From Colius striatus (taxonomy: Eukaryota > Chordata > Aves > Coliiformes > Coliidae), in the NCBI RefSeq assembly GCF_028858725.1, contig NC_084789.1, positions 36,897,548 to 36,961,547 of the forward strand: a DNA stretch of 64,000 bases. Reading direction: 5' to 3'. Of the stretch, positions 60,823-64,000 are shown piece by piece. Within the stretch, counting starts at the first letter, position 1; every line of letters starts with the position of its first letter. Below the pieces are notes generated by a model, which searched no databases, was not told the DNA's origin, and saw nothing but the letters and a program-made list of their open reading frames with translations. Made by a program: the position numbers and the translations under genes.

Positions 60823-62729
60823 CCCCCATGTAGTCTATCAGCCAGTACTGTGTCACATTTGCAGCTGCTCTCCTGCGGGAGCGATCTCCAATACCACTCA
60901 CTTGGACTACTCAGCTCCCATTGAAAAAATACATGCTTTCTGTGAAATTATTGCACTGCGTATGGGAGCTACAAGAAAGCAGGAAGTAAGCCGTACCTAC
61001 AGTAGTAAGTTACCCCTCATGTAGTCTATCAGCCAGCACTGTGTCGCATTTGCAACTGCTTTCTTGTGGGAGCTACCTCCAATAACACTCACTTGTATTG
61101 CCATTGAAAATGTACCATTGAAAATACATATGCTGTTGCATAAGTTATACAACCGCGTATTGGAGCTAGAAAAAAGCTGGAAGTCAGACCCCACCTACAG
61201 TAGTAAGTAGGTCCCCATGTAGTCTATCAGACAGAACTCTGTCACATTTTCAGCTGCTTTCCTCTGGGAGCTATCTCCAAACCTACTCAGTTTGACTGCT
61301 CAGATCCCATTGAAAAAAATAAATGCTTTCCGTTAAGTTATAGTACTGCGTATGGGAGCTACAAGAAAGCAGGAAGGCAGACCGCACTTTAAGTAGAAAG
61401 TAGGTCCTCTTGTATTCTATCAACCAAAACTGTGTCACATTTGCATCTTCTTTCATGTGAGAGGTACCTCCAGTTTCACTCTCTTGGACTACTCAAGTCC
61501 CATTGAAAAAATACAGACTGTCGGTAAAAGTTATACCACTGCCTTTGTGAGCTACAAGAAAGCAGGAAGGCAGACCCCAACTACAGTAGTAAGTAGGTCC
61601 ACATGTAGTCTATCAGCCAGCACTGTGTCACCTTTGCAACTTCTTTCCTGTAGGAGCTATCTCTAATCCCACTCACTTGGACTGCTCAGCTCCCATTGAA
61701 AAAACACATGCTTTCCGTTAAGTTATAGTAATGCACATGGGAGGTACAAGAAAGCAGGAAGGCATACCCCAACTACAGTGTTAAGTAGGTCCCCATGTAT
61801 TCTATCAGCCAGCACTGTGTCACATTTGCACCTGCTTTCCTGTGAAAGCTACCTCCAATCCCGGGAGCTTGGCTTTGTCAGCTCCCATTGAAAATACAGG
61901 ATGGTGTTTAACGTTACCTCACTGCCTCTGACACCTTTAATAAAACAGGTAGGCAAACCCCATCTACAAGGATATGTAGATCCCCGTGTAGTCTGTCAGC
62001 CAGCACTGTGTCATATTTGCAGCTATTTCATGTGGGAGTTATCTACAATCCCACGCACTTGGCCTGGTCAGCTCCATTTGAAAAAATACATGCTGTCGGT
62101 ACAACTTACGCCACTGCATCTGGGCACTAAAAGTAAGCAGGTACGCAGATCAAACCTAAAGTGGTACGTAGGTCACATTGTAGTCTAGCAGCTTGCAATG
62201 TGCAACCTTTGTAGCTTTTTTCCTGTCGGAGCAATTTCCAATCCCACTCTCTTGTCCTGCACACCTCCCATTGAAAATATAGACTGTCCATAGAAGTTAT
62301 ATCACTCCGTATGGGAGCTACAAGAAAGCAGGAAGGACGACCCCACCTACAGTAGTAAGTAGAATTCATTCTAGTCTATCAGCTTGCACTGTGCCACTCT
62401 TGCAGCTGCTTTCCTGTGGGAGTTATCTCCAATCCCACGCACTTGGCCTGCTCAGTTTCCTTTGAAAAAATACAGACTGTCGGTAGACGTTATACCACCG
62501 CGTATGGGAGGTACAAGAAAACAGGAAGGCAGACCCCAATTACAGTGTTAAGTAGGTCCCCATGTAGTCTATCAGCCAGCACTGTGTCACATTTTCAGCT
62601 GCTTTCCTGTGGGAGCTATCTCCAATCCCAGTCATTCGGACTGTTCAACTGCCATTGAAAAAATACATGCTGGCAGTAGAAGCTATACCACTGCGAATGG
62701 GAGCTAAAAGAAAGCAGGAAGGGAGACCC
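60823..62729 (-). repeat. Satellite block 10, ~193-bp monomers, reversed
   Basis: About ten minus-oriented monomers, some more diverged (61,880-62,170) than elsewhere. No gene seen. Confidence 0.95.
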
Positions 62730-63018
62730 TGCTGAAGACGACGGGAGACAAGATCACCCTGTAGTGCAACAAGTCTCAACTTTATTTGCAAAGATACAGT
62801 TCTTTTATAGATACAATAATCAGGCTCATACATATTGCAAAAGCTAAGATCATCATTGGTTCCCAGTTCGGTGCAAACCTCGCCCTTGTTTCAACATACT
62901 CCAGATACTTGTGGCTGCTTAACCCAAACTAAGCTCTTGCTTTTTCATCCTGTTATCATAACACTCTCTTGCTCTCACGTCCTTGAGCAGGAGTCCAATA
63001 TATTATCGCTTAATATTT
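62730..63018 (-). repeat. ERV family D 3' LTR, U3-truncated
   Basis: Minus-strand LTR ending GTCGTCTTCAGCA at 62,730. The polypurine tract and about 75 bp of U3 are missing: at ~63,018 it joins the env-LTR spacer (CCTCCACATCC). Confidence 0.82.
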
Positions 63019-63160
63019 GCCCTCCACATCCTTTCAAATGTTCTTTCTATTGTCCGTTGAATGCAATTTATAAAACAGTGTAACACTAACGATACAAATA
63101 AACAATACCCATAAAGCCAATTCCATACATTATAACATTTCGCAACCAAGGGCCTATTCC

Positions 63161-63823
63161 CTAACCTTTAATCCGTCCTTCAAGTCCTAATCCCTCTTCT
63201 TGTTTCAACTGATGGAATCCCTGTTGAATTTCTTTCAGTTTGGCATGTATCGAGGTGGAATGGTCCGACGGCTTCATAAAACACATGTCCTCAAATTCAT
63301 CACATCCATGTCCGTGGGCTAATAATAAAAAGTATATGGCAGCTCTATTTTGTAACACCGCATGATTTACACTTTGAACGTCAGCTGTTAACATATCAAT
63401 CATTTCTGAAGTTTTATTTAACTCGTCTTTAGTCCAACATCCTAACTGTTTAGCCAAGTTCATGGCCTTATTGGCTGCTCCTCCTGGCAAAAGGGTGGCA
63501 ACTATGACTTGCTTCAGTTCACTCCAAAATCGTGGGGGACCAATATCAGTACAATCAAACTCATAATAACTACGTTTTTTGCGGGAGCTATTATTATGGT
63601 CAGCAAGCTGCATTAGCGTGGTAAAGTTAGGGTAGAATGAAGACAGTTTCCCCAAATAACAGGGTCCACCCGGGGGATTTACTGGTATTCCGTTCCAGGC
63701 CCTTTCTCTACAGATTAAAAATATACCCGTGGGCAATTTCTTCGGTGATGTAATACTAGAGACATTACAGCTAGAATACAATTGCTTAACAGCTCTTTTT
63801 AAGCAAACCTGGCTGGCACCCAA
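63161..63823 (-). pseudogene. env: env border and transmembrane ectodomain, family D (third copy)
   Basis: Minus-strand frame of 220 residues. It begins in surface-subunit sequence (I-C-R-E-R-A-W-N-G-I-P), passes a basic R-K-K-R cleavage-type motif, then A-N-K-A-M-N-L-A-K and a damaged C-X6-C-F where C-X6-CC is expected. It lacks the membrane anchor in frame. The N-terminal part of the surface subunit is deleted. Confidence 0.8.
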
Positions 63824-64000
63824 ATGGATCTTGTGGGAGAATCAACACAAAAATACCCAAGTATAATACTTTGGCCAGAGGCTGCCATATCCCTGTTTTA
63901 GGGTCACGATATTTAACCCATATTTCTTTTTTTCTCTTTATTTGTGCCTTTGGATTATGATGCCTTATTACAGGTGGTAACTTCTGTTCCCCAAACACAC
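63786..64000 (-). pseudogene. pol: Integrase C-terminus, family D (third copy), runs off the window
   Basis: W-V-K-Y-R-D-P-K-T and the W-Q-P segment of the D integrase tail on the minus strand; a ~13-base loss near 63,860 shifts the frame, and near 63,805 the sequence jumps into env. Continues beyond 64,000. Confidence 0.75.

Overview
This is vertebrate, almost certainly bird, genomic DNA. The evidence is a CR1-type LINE 3' end at about 17,780-18,063, several endogenous retroviruses (ERVs) with alpharetrovirus-like env and tRNA-Trp primer sites, an ERV-L element with 5-bp target duplications, and exons of the cilium/flagellum gene tektin-3 (TEKT3). There is no bacterial or viral operon here. 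About 21 kb is a tandem satellite of ~193-bp monomers, about 35 kb is ERV sequence, and only ~4.7 kb (13,971-18,691) is ordinary single-copy-like DNA. This mix fits heterochromatin such as a W chromosome, pericentromere or unplaced repeat scaffold; that placement is inference.

Layout. 1-1,211: minus-strand end of an ERV of 'family A' (gammaretrovirus-like, tRNA-His primer site). 1,212-3,133: satellite. 3,134-6,732: rearranged minus-strand provirus of 'family B' (class II pol, alpharetrovirus-like env). 6,733-10,190: satellite. 10,191-11,633: fragment of 'family D' (class II, tRNA-Trp). 11,634-13,970: satellite. 13,971-18,691: TEKT3 island with exons 1-5 and, out of order, the last exon. 18,692-20,236: satellite. 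20,237-23,960: deleted ERV-L provirus. 23,961-26,338: satellite. 26,339-26,929: solo LTR of family B. 27,403-30,409: family A on the minus strand. 30,410-33,637: satellite. 33,638-39,338: family A provirus on the plus strand, LTR to LTR, carrying a family B LTR fragment. 39,339-41,652: satellite. 41,653-53,388: family D provirus on the minus strand, split by a whole 6-kb 'family C' provirus at 43,342-49,377. 53,389-58,457: a second, plus-strand family D element, head to head with the first and carrying an odd GC-rich ORF and a different env remnant. 58,458-62,729: satellite in the opposite orientation, interrupted by a family A LTR and leader. 62,730-64,000: a third family D end.

Nothing looks like a fully working gene set. 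Family C is best preserved (intact gag, matching 281-bp LTRs, perfect 6-bp target duplication) but has stops and frameshifts in pro/pol and no env. TEKT3 has good splice sites but a frame-breaking deletion in exon 5, lacks its penultimate coding part, and has its last exon upstream of exon 1. The most unusual signals are: a tandem array of small hairpins in U5 of the family B LTR, whose stems change in a compensatory way; the permuted TEKT3 island; one family A integration site found twice in opposite orientations with a shared rare satellite variant, suggesting an old inverted duplication; and an env segment displaced next to pol in the family B provirus.
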